From Nocardioides sp. AX2bis (GTDB taxonomy: Bacteria > Actinomycetota > Actinomycetes > Propionibacteriales > Nocardioidaceae), in contig NZ_LR733215.1 of assembly GCF_902506435.1 (NCBI RefSeq), forward strand, positions 2,539,542 to 2,603,541: DNA of 64,000 nucleotides, written 5' to 3'. A program made the position numbers and the translations under genes. The notes beneath the pieces are model-generated. The model had not been told where the DNA came from. It was given only the letters and a program-made list of their open reading frames with translations, and made no database searches. Within the stretch, counting starts at the first letter, position 1; each line of letters starts with the position of its first letter. Below are positions 18,422-26,916 of this stretch, piece after piece.

Positions 18422-20056
18422 TCAGGATCCGAAGACCCGCTCCCCCGCCACCCACGTCCCGACGACCTGCGCCGCACCGATCTCCGTGACCGGACCGGCG
18501 AACGGGTCCCGGTCGAGGAGCACCAGGTCGGCCTCCCTGCCCGGGGCCAGGGTGCCGACCTCGGCCTCGCGGCCGTTCACCCAGGCGCTGCCCGAGGTGT
18601 ATGCCGCCAGCGCGGTCACGAGGTCCACCGCCTGCTCGGGCAGGAACGCCTCGGTGCCACCTCGCCCGTGCTCGCCGTAGGACGTGCGGTTGACGGCGGT
18701 GTGGATCGCCTCGAACGGCGCCGGGCTGCTCACCGGCCAGTCGCTGCCCATCACCAGCCTCGCGCCGTGGCGGACCAGCGCGCCGAACGGGTACTGCCAC
18801 CGGGCCCGCTCCGCGCCGACGAACGGCAGCGTCAGCTGAGTCATCTGCTCGTCGAGGCACGCCCACAGCGCCTGGGCGTTGGCGGCGACGCCGAGCTCGG
18901 CGAAGCGCGGCAGGTCGACGGGGTCGACCATCTGCAGGTGGGCCACGTGGTGCCGCCCGACGCCCCGGCGTCCCACGGGGACGTCCGCGAACGCGTCCAG
19001 CGCCTCGCGCACCCCCCGGTCGCCGATGGCGTGCACGTGGACCTGGAACCCCGCCGCGTCGAGCGCCACGACGGCCTCGCGCAGCGCCGCCGGGTCGACG
19101 AAGGAGTGCCCGTGGTTGGCCGTCGCGTGACCGCAGCGGTCGAGGTACGGCGCCCCCAGCGCCGCGGTGCCGTTCTCGGCCACCCCGTCCTGCATCACCT
19201 TGACGCTGGTCGCCCGGAACCGGCCCTGGGAGTAGGAGTCGCGGCGGGCCAGCAGGTCCGGGAGCTGCTCGACGCCGCGCTCCCGGTCCCACCACAGCGC
19301 CCCGACGACGTGGGCGGTGAGAGCACCGCGCCCGGCCGCGCGCCGGTAGGCCGGGCCGGGGTCGTCCAGGCCGGCGTAGTCGCCGACGATCGCGTCCTGC
19401 CAGCCGGTCACGCCCAGGGAGTGCAGGTAGGCCTGCCCGGCCAGCAGCGCCGCGTCGTACTCCGCGTCGGTCGTCGGCGGGACCAGTCGCGACACCAGCG
19501 CCATCGCGCCCTCGTGCAGGGTCCCGGTCGGACGCCCGCGGTCGTCCCGCTCGATGCGTCCGTCGGGCGGGTCGGGCGTGCGCTCGTCGACACCGGCCAT
19601 CGCCAGGGCGCGGCTGCTGACCCAGGCGCCGTGGTGGTCGCGGTTGGGAAGGAATACCGGCCGGTCCCCGACGACGGCGTCGAGGTCGGCGGCGGTGGGC
19701 GTACCGCCCGGGAAGGCCGACATGGACCACCCGCCGCCCAGGACCCAGGGAAGGTCCGGGTGGGCCGCGGCGTACGCCGCGACCGCGGCCAGGGTGGCGG
19801 GCCGGTCGGTGTGCGCGGTGAGGTCGCAGCGGATCCGCTCGAGCCCGCCCTGGACGGCGTGGACGTGGGCGTCGACGAGGCCGGGGAGGACCAGCCCGCC
19901 CCCGGCCTCGACGACCTCGGCGTCGTCCGCCCACCGCTCGGGCTCCCCCGGGCCGAGCAGGGCGACGATCCTGGTGCCGCGCACGACCACGGTCCTGGGC
20001 CCGCGCAGGCGGTGTCCGTCGAAGACCCGCCCGTCCCGGATGACGAGGTCACGCAT
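18422..20056 (-). CDS. YtcJ-like amidohydrolase
   Basis: Metal-dependent hydrolase of 544 residues from the amidohydrolase-3 group. The first metal motif HVHAVQGG follows GLVLPGLVDA near residue 65; later metal-ligand candidates are in FQVHVHAIGD and VMGSDWPVSS, and the usual C-terminal return ADLVLLDRDPF closes the beta sandwich. Enzymes of this group hydrolyse exocyclic amide or formamide bonds; the substrate is unknown. ATG 20056 is chosen over an ATG five codons upstream because of TATACC six bases before it. It is divergent from the second aminotransferase gene. Confidence 0.82.
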   Translation of the reverse strand: MRDLVIRDGRVFDGHRLRGPRTVVVRGTRIVALLGPGEPERWADDAEVVEAGGGLVLPGLVDAHVHAVQGGLERIRCDLTAHTDRPATLAAVAAYAAAHPDLPWVLGGGWSMSAFPGGTPTAADLDAVVGDRPVFLPNRDHHGAWVSSRALAMAGVDERTPDPPDGRIERDDRGRPTGTLHEGAMALVSRLVPPTTDAEYDAALLAGQAYLHSLGVTGWQDAIVGDYAGLDDPGPAYRRAAGRGALTAHVVGALWWDRERGVEQLPDLLARRDSYSQGRFRATSVKVMQDGVAENGTAALGAPYLDRCGHATANHGHSFVDPAALREAVVALDAAGFQVHVHAIGDRGVREALDAFADVPVGRRGVGRHHVAHLQMVDPVDLPRFAELGVAANAQALWACLDEQMTQLTLPFVGAERARWQYPFGALVRHGARLVMGSDWPVSSPAPFEAIHTAVNRTSYGEHGRGGTEAFLPEQAVDLVTALAAYTSGSAWVNGREAEVGTLAPGREADLVLLDRDPFAGPVTEIGAAQVVGTWVAGERVFGS

Positions 20057-20094
20057 GCGACAGGTATACACCGACGAGACAGCCCTCAGCGACG

Positions 20095-20110
20095 GATTTC
20101 GTCACAAATC
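20095..20110. promoter_or_regulatory. Dyad upstream of the aminotransferase gene, possible Lrp site
   Basis: GATTT and AAATC flank CGTCAC as a perfect 5-bp dyad in the 112-base divergent region. The 9-mer GGATTTCGT here is the exact complement of ACGAAATCC in the region between potD and the Lrp-type regulator gene (30328-30336), hinting at a common regulator. Confidence 0.3.
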
Positions 20111-20168
20111 GATCGGATCGCCACGAATCCGCTTGCATCCGGGCCGGACCAGCGCGCACCATGGACCC

Positions 20169-21557
20169 ATGCACCCGGACTACGACCACCTCCAGCAGGC
20201 TGCCAAGGACCACCTGTGGATGCACTTCACGCGCCACGGCTCCTACGACCACGCAGACGTGCCGATCATGGTCCGGGGCGAGGGGGCGTACCTCTTCGAC
20301 GCCCAGGGCAAGCGCTACCTCGACGGCCTGGCCGGGCTGTTCGTCAGCCAGCTCGGCCACGGACGCGAGGAGCTCGCCGAGGCCGCGGCCAAGCAGGCGC
20401 GCGAGCTGGCGTTCATGCCGCTGTGGTCCTACGCGCACCCGACCGCGATCGAGCTCGCCGAGCGGCTGGCCGGCTACGCCCCCGGCGACCTGAACCGGGT
20501 CTTCTTCACCTCCGGCGGCGGCGAGGCCGTCGAGAGCGCCTGGAAGCTGGCCAAGAACTACTTCAAGCTCACCGGCAAGCCGATGAAGCACAAGGTCATC
20601 AGCCGCGCCATCGCCTACCACGGCACCACCCAGGGCGCGCTGTCCATCACCGGGCTGCCGCTGCTCAAGCAGCAGTTCGAGCCGCTGGTCCCCTCGACCT
20701 TCCGGGTGCCGAACACCAACATCTACCGCGCCGCCGAGATCACCGGCGGCTTCCTCGACGGCAGCGACCCCGAGGCCTTCGGCCGCTGGGCCGCCGACCA
20801 GATCGCCGTCGCCATCGAGAACGAGGGCCCCGACACCGTCGCCGCGGTCTTCCTGGAGCCGGTGCAGAACGCCGGCGGCTGCTTCCCGCCGCCCCCGGGC
20901 TACTTCGAGCGGGTCCGCGAGATCTGCGACGAGTACGACGTGCTGCTGGTCTCCGACGAGGTCATCTGCGCCTTCGGCCGGCTGGGCTACTTCTTCGGCG
21001 CCGAGCGCTTCGGCTACCAGCCCGACATCATCACCTGCGCGAAGGGCATCACCTCGGGGTACGCCCCGCTCGGCGCGATGATCGCCAGCGACCGCCTGAT
21101 GGAGCCGTTCCTGGCCGACAAGGTCTCCTTCGCCCACGGCTACACCTTCGGCGGGCACCCGGTCTCCACCGCGGTCGCGATGAAGAACCTCGACATCTTC
21201 GAGGACGAGAAGGTCTTGGAGAACGTCCGGGACAACACCGACGCGCTGCGCGCCACCCTCGAGCGGCTCAAGGACCTCCCGATCGTGGGCGACGTCCGCG
21301 GCGACGGCTACTTCTTCGGCATCGAGCTGGTCAAGGACAAGGACACCCTGGAGTCGTTCACCTCCGAGGAGTGCGAGCGCCTGCTCTACGGCTTCGTCTC
21401 CAAGCAGCTCTTCGCCGAGGGCCTCTACTGCCGCGCCGACGACCGCGGGGACCCGGTCGTCCAGCTCGCGCCCCCGCTGGTCTGCACCCAGGAGCACTTC
21501 GACGAGATGGAGCAGATCCTGCGCGTCGTGCTCGACAAGGCCGGCTCGCTCATCTGA
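20169..21557 (+). CDS. Class III aminotransferase (putrescine/polyamine type)
   Basis: PLP-dependent aminotransferase of 462 residues. The Schiff-base Lys292 lies in ITCAKGITSGYAPLG, the PLP Asp in LLVSDEVICAFG, and the phosphate-binding loop in FFTSGGGEAVESAWK. The N-terminal LWMHFTRHGSYDHADVPIMV fits the group that includes SpuC-type putrescine:pyruvate aminotransferases. With the aldehyde dehydrogenase, GabT and the pot transporter it would complete a putrescine-to-succinate-semialdehyde route. The ATG at 20169 is chosen over the out-of-frame ATG at 20161. Confidence 0.85.
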   Translation: MHPDYDHLQQAAKDHLWMHFTRHGSYDHADVPIMVRGEGAYLFDAQGKRYLDGLAGLFVSQLGHGREELAEAAAKQARELAFMPLWSYAHPTAIELAERLAGYAPGDLNRVFFTSGGGEAVESAWKLAKNYFKLTGKPMKHKVISRAIAYHGTTQGALSITGLPLLKQQFEPLVPSTFRVPNTNIYRAAEITGGFLDGSDPEAFGRWAADQIAVAIENEGPDTVAAVFLEPVQNAGGCFPPPPGYFERVREICDEYDVLLVSDEVICAFGRLGYFFGAERFGYQPDIITCAKGITSGYAPLGAMIASDRLMEPFLADKVSFAHGYTFGGHPVSTAVAMKNLDIFEDEKVLENVRDNTDALRATLERLKDLPIVGDVRGDGYFFGIELVKDKDTLESFTSEECERLLYGFVSKQLFAEGLYCRADDRGDPVVQLAPPLVCTQEHFDEMEQILRVVLDKAGSLI

Positions 21558-21597
21558 GACCGCGCCGAGGCGCGGCGTGGGCGGGCATGATGGGGCG

Positions 21598-21762
21598 ATG
21601 ACCTCCCGACCGCTCCGCTGCCGCCTCGGCCTGCACTCGTTCCGGCGCAACCAGCGCGACGCCGAGGGGCGCTACTTCTGCCGCCGGTGCGGCGAGCAGG
21701 GGCGGGACGAGCACTTCGACGCGGAGCGGATGCCGCCCGGCAACGGCGGCAACGGCGCCTGA
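21598..21762 (+). CDS. Small CHCC zinc-ribbon-like protein, 54 aa
   Basis: Very small protein with Cys8, His13, Cys28 and Cys31 (CRLGLHSF ... FCRRCGEQ), a spacing suited to one zinc ion. Such short single-ribbon proteins are common in actinobacteria and mostly uncharacterised. It starts with ATG 40 bases after the aminotransferase stop and could be co-transcribed with it. It ends with a Gly/Asn-rich tail and is followed by a strong inverted repeat. Confidence 0.6.
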   Translation: MTSRPLRCRLGLHSFRRNQRDAEGRYFCRRCGEQGRDEHFDAERMPPGNGGNGA

Positions 21763-21861
21763 CCGACTGACGAGGGAGTCCTCCGCGCGATCCAGGGGTC
21801 GGGCCGGATCGGCCGCGCCGGCAACCCGTACCGGGCGTGCCGTGACCGACCGCTCAGGGCT

Positions 21862-21908
21862 CAGTGCAGCGGATCGGTGCCGGATACGCGTACCGATCCG
21901 CTGCACTG
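21862..21908. terminator. Perfect 17-bp inverted repeat between convergent genes
   Basis: The arm CAGTGCAGCGGATCGGT (21862-21878) and its exact reverse complement (21892-21908) enclose a 13-base loop. It sits between the 3' ends of the zinc-ribbon gene and the small membrane protein gene, so a bidirectional terminator is the simplest reading. There is no T-run on either side. Confidence 0.6.
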
Positions 21909-21932
21909 CTCACGCCCGCGACGCGGACCGCC

Positions 21933-22118
21933 TCACGCCCGGTCGGTCCGCGGCAGCGGCAGCTCGTCGGCGACGTACCAGTGCACCCAGGTGAGCGGGA
22001 AGACGAGCCCGGCGAGCACCGCCAGGGCCCACGGGTTGCCGCGGCGCCGCGCACCGAGCGCCGTCAGCGGACCGAACGCCACCAGCGGGACGACGAACCA
22101 GACGAGGACCTCGGTCAC
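21933..22118 (-). CDS. Small two-helix membrane protein, 61 aa
   Basis: Two hydrophobic segments are visible: VTEVLVWFVVPLVAFGPL at the N-terminus and ALAVLAGLVFPLTWVHWYV after a short basic loop (ARRRGNP). The C-terminus (ADELPLPRTDRA) is hydrophilic. No family is recognised. The GTG at 22118 is chosen because it starts immediately before the first membrane segment; longer forms add an Arg-rich extension. It is divergent from the FAD-binding protein gene. Confidence 0.6.
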   Translation of the reverse strand: MTEVLVWFVVPLVAFGPLTALGARRRGNPWALAVLAGLVFPLTWVHWYVADELPLPRTDRA

Positions 22119-22238
22119 GCCACCAGTGTGGACCCGGGCAGCCCGCGACGGAAGAGTCGTCGCGACGCACCGCACCGGACACCGCTAAACCGAACTAATC
22201 CAGTAGCCTTTGTCGAGAACCGACCTGAGGAGGCCTGG

Positions 22239-23600
22239 GTGACCACGATCTCGATCATCGGGGGCGGGGCGAGCGGCACGCTCACCGCCGTCCACCTGCT
22301 GCACGCCTCGCGCGGCAGCGACCTGCGCGTCGTGCTCCACGAGCGCGGCGCGGCCGTCGCGCGCGGGGTGGCGTACGGCACGACCGACGAGCGGCACCTG
22401 CTGAACGTGCGCAGCCGCGACATGAGCGCCTTCCCCGACGACCCCGGGCACCTCGTGGAGTGGGCGCTGGGCGCCGGCCGCCCGGTCGACCCGCTGGGGT
22501 TCCTGCCCCGCGCGACCTACGCGGCCTACCTCGACCACCTCCTCGCCGAGGCCGACGACGGCCGCCTGACCGTGCGTACCGAGGAGGTGGCCGACGTCCT
22601 CCCGGCACCGGTGGGACCCGGCTACTACGTCCGGGGCCCGCAGGGCACGACCCGGGCCGACGGTGTCGTCCTGGCCTACGGCAACCTCCCGCCCCGCGCG
22701 CTGAGCACGACCGACGGGCCGCTGCCGGAGACCTCCTGGCACCTGCCGAGCGCCTGGGACACCGCGGCCCTCGACGCGCTGGCCGACGACGCCACCGTCG
22801 TCCTGGTCGGCAGCGGCCTCACCGCGGTGGACGCCGCCATCACCCTGCTCGACGGCGACACCCGGCGGCGCGTGGTGATGCTGAGCCGGAACGGGCTGCT
22901 CCCCCGCGCGCACCTGCCCCTGCCCTGCTCCACCAGCTGGGTCACCCAGGCACCGACCGGCCCGCTCAGCGCCGACGGCCTGGCCGCGCTGGTCACCGCG
23001 CAGGTCGACCGGGCCCGGGAGCGGGGCGTCTGCTGGCGCTCGGTCGTCGACGGGCTGCGCGGGACCACCCAGCGGCTCTGGCTCCGGCTCGACACCGCGG
23101 AGCGCGCGAGGTTCGTGCGCGAGCACGCCCGCGGCTGGGAGGTGCTGCGCCACCGGATGGCGCCCGGCGTCGCCGAGAGGATCCGGTCGTACGCCGACCA
23201 GGGCCGCCTCGAGGTCGTCGGCGGCGGCCTCACCGCCGTGGAGGACCTCGGTACGCAGGCGCGGGTCGCCCTCGCCGGCGGGCGCAGCATCGAGGCCGAC
23301 GCGGTCGTCAACTGCACCGGCCCGTTGACCGACCTCGACGCCACCGCCGTCCCGCTGCTCGCGGCACTGCGCCGTCGCCGGCTGCTGGCCCGGGACGCCC
23401 TCGGGCTCGGCGTGGCCTGCCTGCCCGACGGCACGGTGCTCGACGACCAGGGCCTGGTCGTCCCTGACCTCCACGTGGTCGGCCCCCCGCGCAAGGGCGC
23501 GCTGTGGGAGACCACGGCGGTGCCGGAGATCCGTACCCAGGCCGCCGAGCTGGCCGAGCGGCTGGCGGCTCGCCACGTCAGGGTCGCCGTTCCGGCCTGA
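22239..23600 (+). CDS. FAD/NAD(P)-binding protein (PF13454-like)
   Basis: Flavoprotein of 453 residues. The N-terminal dinucleotide motif TISIIGGGASGTLTAVHLL binds FAD; a second motif VVLVGSGLTAVDAAITLL binds NAD(P), and GPLTDLDATAVPLL and HVVGPPRKGALWETTA follow near the C-terminus. This matches the FAD-NAD(P)-binding oxidoreductases often near siderophore or hydroxylase genes, but no partner is nearby and the reaction is unknown. The GTG start is well supported by GAGGAGG six bases upstream. It ends 65 bases from the convergent Asp-rich protein gene. Confidence 0.82.
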   Translation: MTTISIIGGGASGTLTAVHLLHASRGSDLRVVLHERGAAVARGVAYGTTDERHLLNVRSRDMSAFPDDPGHLVEWALGAGRPVDPLGFLPRATYAAYLDHLLAEADDGRLTVRTEEVADVLPAPVGPGYYVRGPQGTTRADGVVLAYGNLPPRALSTTDGPLPETSWHLPSAWDTAALDALADDATVVLVGSGLTAVDAAITLLDGDTRRRVVMLSRNGLLPRAHLPLPCSTSWVTQAPTGPLSADGLAALVTAQVDRARERGVCWRSVVDGLRGTTQRLWLRLDTAERARFVREHARGWEVLRHRMAPGVAERIRSYADQGRLEVVGGGLTAVEDLGTQARVALAGGRSIEADAVVNCTGPLTDLDATAVPLLAALRRRRLLARDALGLGVACLPDGTVLDDQGLVVPDLHVVGPPRKGALWETTAVPEIRTQAAELAERLAARHVRVAVPA

Positions 23601-23629
23601 CCGCCCGCCGTCTGGCTGTCTGGCCGGGC

Positions 23630-23653
23630 GGCCGGGCGGCCCGCCGCCCGGCC
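23630..23653. terminator. Strong GC hairpin between convergent genes
   Basis: GGCCGGGCGG and CCGCCCGGCC form a perfect 10-bp stem with a 4-base loop. It lies between the stops of the FAD-binding protein gene and the Asp-rich protein gene, so it can terminate both transcripts. Confidence 0.6.
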
Positions 23654-23664
23654 GCAGGTCCACC

Positions 23665-24600
23665 TCAGCGGCGCAGGAGCTCGATCTCCTCGAGCGTCCC
23701 GTCGTCGTCCAGGTCGACCTCGACGACCTCGGTGCCGACGGTCAGGTCGGCGGTCGAACCCTCGTCGTCGCGGTCCTCGTCGCTGTCGCGGTCCCCGTCG
23801 CTGTCGCGGTCCCCGTCGTCGTCGCGGTCCCCGTCGTCGTCGCGGTCGTCGCGGTCCTCGAGCTCGATCTCGGTGTCCGCGGTGACGATGAAGCTCAGCG
23901 TGTTCTCGCCCGCGGCGATCTGGAGCTCGCCGGTGGTCTCGTCGAAGGACGTGACGAGCCCGAGCAGGTCGCCGTCGTCCTCGCCGTCGTCGAGCGAGCA
24001 GTCGTCCCCCTCCTCGTCGTCGTCGTCCTCGTCGTGCTGACCGTCGCCGTCGTGGTCCTCGTCGCCGTCGAGGACACCGTCGTCGTCGGAGTCGTCGTCG
24101 TCGGCGCGGTAGCCGAAGTCGTTCTCGTCCTCGTCCGAGACGTGGTCGTCGTCGGCGTCGTCGTCGTCCTCGCGGCAGGACTCGGAGGCGTCGTCCTCGT
24201 CCTCGTTGTCCACGCCGTCGCGGTCGGAGTCCTCGTCGCCGTCGCGGATGCCGTCGTCGTCGGAATCGCGGTCGTCCACGTCGGTGTCGCGGTCGTCGTC
24301 GAGGACCTCGTCCCCGTCGTCGTGGCCGTCCCCGTCGGAGTCCTCGTCCTCGGGCAGCGCGCCCCGGCGGAGCTCGGCGAGGTTGCGCAGGCCGTCCCTG
24401 TCGAGGTCGGCGCGGGCGTCGGCACGCTGCGGGTCGAGCCCGTGACGCGCCTCCCAGCGGTCGGGCATCCCGTCGTCGTCCCGGTCCGCGCCGGCGGCGT
24501 AGGTCGGTGCGGACGCGAGGATCAGGGAGGACAACGTCAGGGCGCCGGACGTGGCCAGGAGGGCGGCGCGGCGGGTCGGGTTCTGGTGGAAGACGGACAT
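23665..24600 (-). CDS. Secreted Asp-rich protein with thrombospondin type-3-like repeats
   Basis: Exported protein of 311 residues. The first 37 form a signal peptide with paired arginines (PTRRAALLATSG) and a cleavage site after TYAAGA. Residues 38-210 consist of DxDxDG-type calcium-binding repeats (DRDDDGMPDRWE, DLDRDGLRNLAE, DSDGDGHDDGDE and more). Residues 212-249 (GLVTSFDETTGELQI ... VTADTEIELED) and 281-311 resemble the two halves of a DUF5666 beta domain, split by a 31-residue Arg/Asp/Gly repeat insertion (RDDDGDRDDDGDRDSDGD). The protein is extremely acidic and likely binds calcium outside the cell; function unknown. Confidence 0.8.
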   Translation of the reverse strand: MSVFHQNPTRRAALLATSGALTLSSLILASAPTYAAGADRDDDGMPDRWEARHGLDPQRADARADLDRDGLRNLAELRRGALPEDEDSDGDGHDDGDEVLDDDRDTDVDDRDSDDDGIRDGDEDSDRDGVDNEDEDDASESCREDDDDADDDHVSDEDENDFGYRADDDDSDDDGVLDGDEDHDGDGQHDEDDDDEEGDDCSLDDGEDDGDLLGLVTSFDETTGELQIAAGENTLSFIVTADTEIELEDRDDRDDDGDRDDDGDRDSDGDRDSDEDRDDEGSTADLTVGTEVVEVDLDDDGTLEEIELLRR

Positions 24601-24740
24601 GGGGGGATGCCTCTCGTCGGTGCTGGGGGGACGGTCCTCGGGCAGGACCGGTCACATCATCACCAGCGCCGCGGCCGCGCACGACGCATCGCCGAACATT
24701 CCCCGGGGTCCGTTGGTCCCGGTTCGTTGCTCCCGGTGGG

Positions 24741-26126
24741 TCAGGAGTCGAAGCCGAGCCCGGCCCGGTCGAGCCCGCGCAGCCACAGGTTGCGGCGCCC
24801 GCCCCGGGCGTCGGCTGCGGCCAGGGAGTGCCGGGTGGCGGTGATCCCGCCCCAGCGCAGCGGCTCGGGAGGGAAGGGCAGGGGCTTCTCACGCACCATC
24901 CGCAGCGCGGTCCGCTCGGTCTCCTCCCCCGCCAGCAGGTCGAGGACCACGTCGGCGCCGAACCGGGTCGCGGCGACGCCGAGCCCGGTGTAGCCGGCGG
25001 CGTACCCGACGCGCCCACCCAGCGCGGTGCCGAAGAACGCGGTGAACCGGGTGCAGGTGTCGATCACGCCGCCCCAGCGGTGCGAGATCCCCACGTCGGC
25101 CAGCGCGGGGAACGTGTCGACGAGCTGCTCGGCCAGGAGGGCGTGCGTCCGGCCCTGCTCCAGCGACCGGTCGATCCGGCTGCCCCAGTGGTAGACCGCG
25201 TCGTAGCCGCCCCACAGCAGGCGGTCGTCGCGGGTCAGCCGGGAGTAGTGGAAGAGGTTGCCGGCGTCGGCCAGGCCCTCCCGCCCGGCCCACCCGATCG
25301 CCGCGCGCTGCTCGGCGTCGAGCGGCTCGGTCATCAGCACGTGGTCGTAGACCGGCACCGTCATCAACCGTAGTCGGCGCAGCAGCGACGGGAAGGCGTT
25401 GGTGGCCAGCACGACGTGCCGCGCCGTGACGCTCCCGCGGACGGTACGCACCCGTACCCCGGCGCCCTCGCGCGCCAGCCCGGTGGCGGGACTGCCCTCG
25501 TGGACCACGCCGCCCAGGCCACGGACGGCCTCGCGCAGGCCCCACGCCAGGCGGGCCGGCTCGACCAGGGCGGTCCCGCCGGGCTCGTGCAGCCCGCCGA
25601 GCCAGGTCGGGGAGTCGACGCGCGCCCGGGTCGCGGCGGCGTCGAGGACCTCGACGTCGTGCCCGGCCGCCGCCATCGCCTCCCCCAGCGCGGCCAGCTC
25701 CTCGACCTGGTGCGGCGCGGTGGCCGCGGTGAGCTCGCCCGAGACGCGGAAGTCGCAGTCGACGGCGTACCGCTCGACCGTCTCGCCGATCGCGGCGAGG
25801 TTCTCCGCCCCGAGCCGGTCCAGCTGCGCGAGCTCCTCGGGCCACCGCTCGAGGCCGTTGCCGAAGCCGTGGGTGAGGCTGGCCGAGGCGAAGCCGCCGT
25901 TGCGCCCGCTCGCCTCCTGGCCGCACGAGCCTGCCTCGAGCACCACGACCGTGCGACCGGGGTCGCGCTCGAGGGCCCGCAGCGCGGCCCACAGCCCGGC
26001 GTACCCGCCGCCCACGACGACCAGGTCGGCGGTGACGTCCTCGAGCAGCGGCGGCAGCGGGTCCGGGCGGGCCGGGTCGTCGAGCCAGTAGCAGCGGGGG
26101 GCGGCGTCGGCGAGGGTGTCAGGCAA
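24741..26126 (-). CDS. FAD-dependent oxidoreductase, PuuB-like amine oxidase
   Basis: DAO-fold flavoprotein of 461 residues. The FAD motif is DLVVVGGGYAGLWAALRA, followed by the family signature CGQEASGRNGGF; the C-terminal GYAAGYTGLGVAATRFGAD binds the flavin as well. This matches gamma-glutamylputrescine oxidase and related oxidases of secondary or primary amines. No glutamylputrescine synthetase gene is present, so the true substrate may be another amine. It is the last gene of the pot operon: its TTG start overlaps the potC stop by 8 bases. The TTG is the only suitable start before the conserved CYWLDDPARP. Confidence 0.85.
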   Translation of the reverse strand: MPDTLADAAPRCYWLDDPARPDPLPPLLEDVTADLVVVGGGYAGLWAALRALERDPGRTVVVLEAGSCGQEASGRNGGFASASLTHGFGNGLERWPEELAQLDRLGAENLAAIGETVERYAVDCDFRVSGELTAATAPHQVEELAALGEAMAAAGHDVEVLDAAATRARVDSPTWLGGLHEPGGTALVEPARLAWGLREAVRGLGGVVHEGSPATGLAREGAGVRVRTVRGSVTARHVVLATNAFPSLLRRLRLMTVPVYDHVLMTEPLDAEQRAAIGWAGREGLADAGNLFHYSRLTRDDRLLWGGYDAVYHWGSRIDRSLEQGRTHALLAEQLVDTFPALADVGISHRWGGVIDTCTRFTAFFGTALGGRVGYAAGYTGLGVAATRFGADVVLDLLAGEETERTALRMVREKPLPFPPEPLRWGGITATRHSLAAADARGGRRNLWLRGLDRAGLGFDS

Positions 26127-26916
26127 CGGGGACCTGCCGCCTCCGGTTGCGGACCTCGACGCCGATCACGACCGCGATCGACAGCACGAACATCAGGGTC
26201 CCGATCACGTTCACCTGCATCGGGATGCCCACCCGGGCGACGCCCCAGACGTACATCGGGAACGTGGTGGTGTTGCCAGAGTTGAGGTTGGTGACGATGA
26301 AGTCGTCGAAGCTCAGCGAGAAGCTGAGGAGCGCGGCAGCCAGGATGCCGGGCAGGACCAGCGGGAAGGTGACCCGCCAGAAGGTCTGCGCCGGGGTCGC
26401 GTAGAGGTCCATCGCGGCCTGCTCCAGCGCGTCGTCCATGCCGGCCAGGCGGGCGCGCACCGTGACGACGACGAAGGACAGGCAGAACATCACGTGCGCG
26501 ATCAGGATGGTCCAGAACCCCAGCTGACCGGCCAGGCCGGAGGCGACGAAGAGCGCCAGCAGCGAGCTGCCGAGCACGACCTCCGGGGTGGCCATCGGCA
26601 GGAAGATCAGCAGGTTCGAGGCCGAGCGACCGCGGAAGCGGTGCCGCACCAGGGCGAAGGCGGCCAGCGTGCCGAGCACGGTCGACCCGGCGGTGGCCAG
26701 GGCACCGATCCGGATGCTGACCCCCAGCGCGGAGCACAGGTCGGGGTCGGCGCAGGGGTTCAGCCAGTTGTCGAGGGTGAACCCGTCGAAGCTGTAGACC
26801 AGCCGCGAGTCGGGGGCGTTGAAGCTCATCAGCACCACCACCGCGATCGGCACGAACGTGTAGACCAGCACCGCCAGCCCGAGCAGCAGCACGAGGTTGT
26901 CGCGGACCCACCTCAC
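26119..26916 (-). CDS. potC: Polyamine ABC transporter permease PotC
   Basis: Inner membrane permease of 265 residues with six hydrophobic segments. The ABC-coupling loop is seen as LEQAAMDLYATPAQTFWRVTFPLVLPG, in the position of the conserved EAA motif. With PotB it forms the transmembrane channel of a putrescine/spermidine importer. The GTG start overlaps the potB stop as GTGA, giving translational coupling. The stop lies within the start of the oxidoreductase gene. Confidence 0.9.
   Translation of the reverse strand: MRWVRDNLVLLLGLAVLVYTFVPIAVVVLMSFNAPDSRLVYSFDGFTLDNWLNPCADPDLCSALGVSIRIGALATAGSTVLGTLAAFALVRHRFRGRSASNLLIFLPMATPEVVLGSSLLALFVASGLAGQLGFWTILIAHVMFCLSFVVVTVRARLAGMDDALEQAAMDLYATPAQTFWRVTFPLVLPGILAAALLSFSLSFDDFIVTNLNSGNTTTFPMYVWGVARVGIPMQVNVIGTLMFVLSIAVVIGVEVRNRRRQVPVA

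Noticed and set aside
18341..21601. A 1086-codon plus-strand frame
   Set aside because: Antisense to the YtcJ-like gene in its first half and out of frame with the aminotransferase in its second; Arg-rich shadow.
24034..24993. A Val/Ala-rich hydrophobic-looking plus-strand frame opposite the Asp-rich protein
   Set aside because: It is the complement of GAC/GTC-rich repeats; the real gene is the minus-strand secreted protein with signal peptide and TSP3-like repeats.
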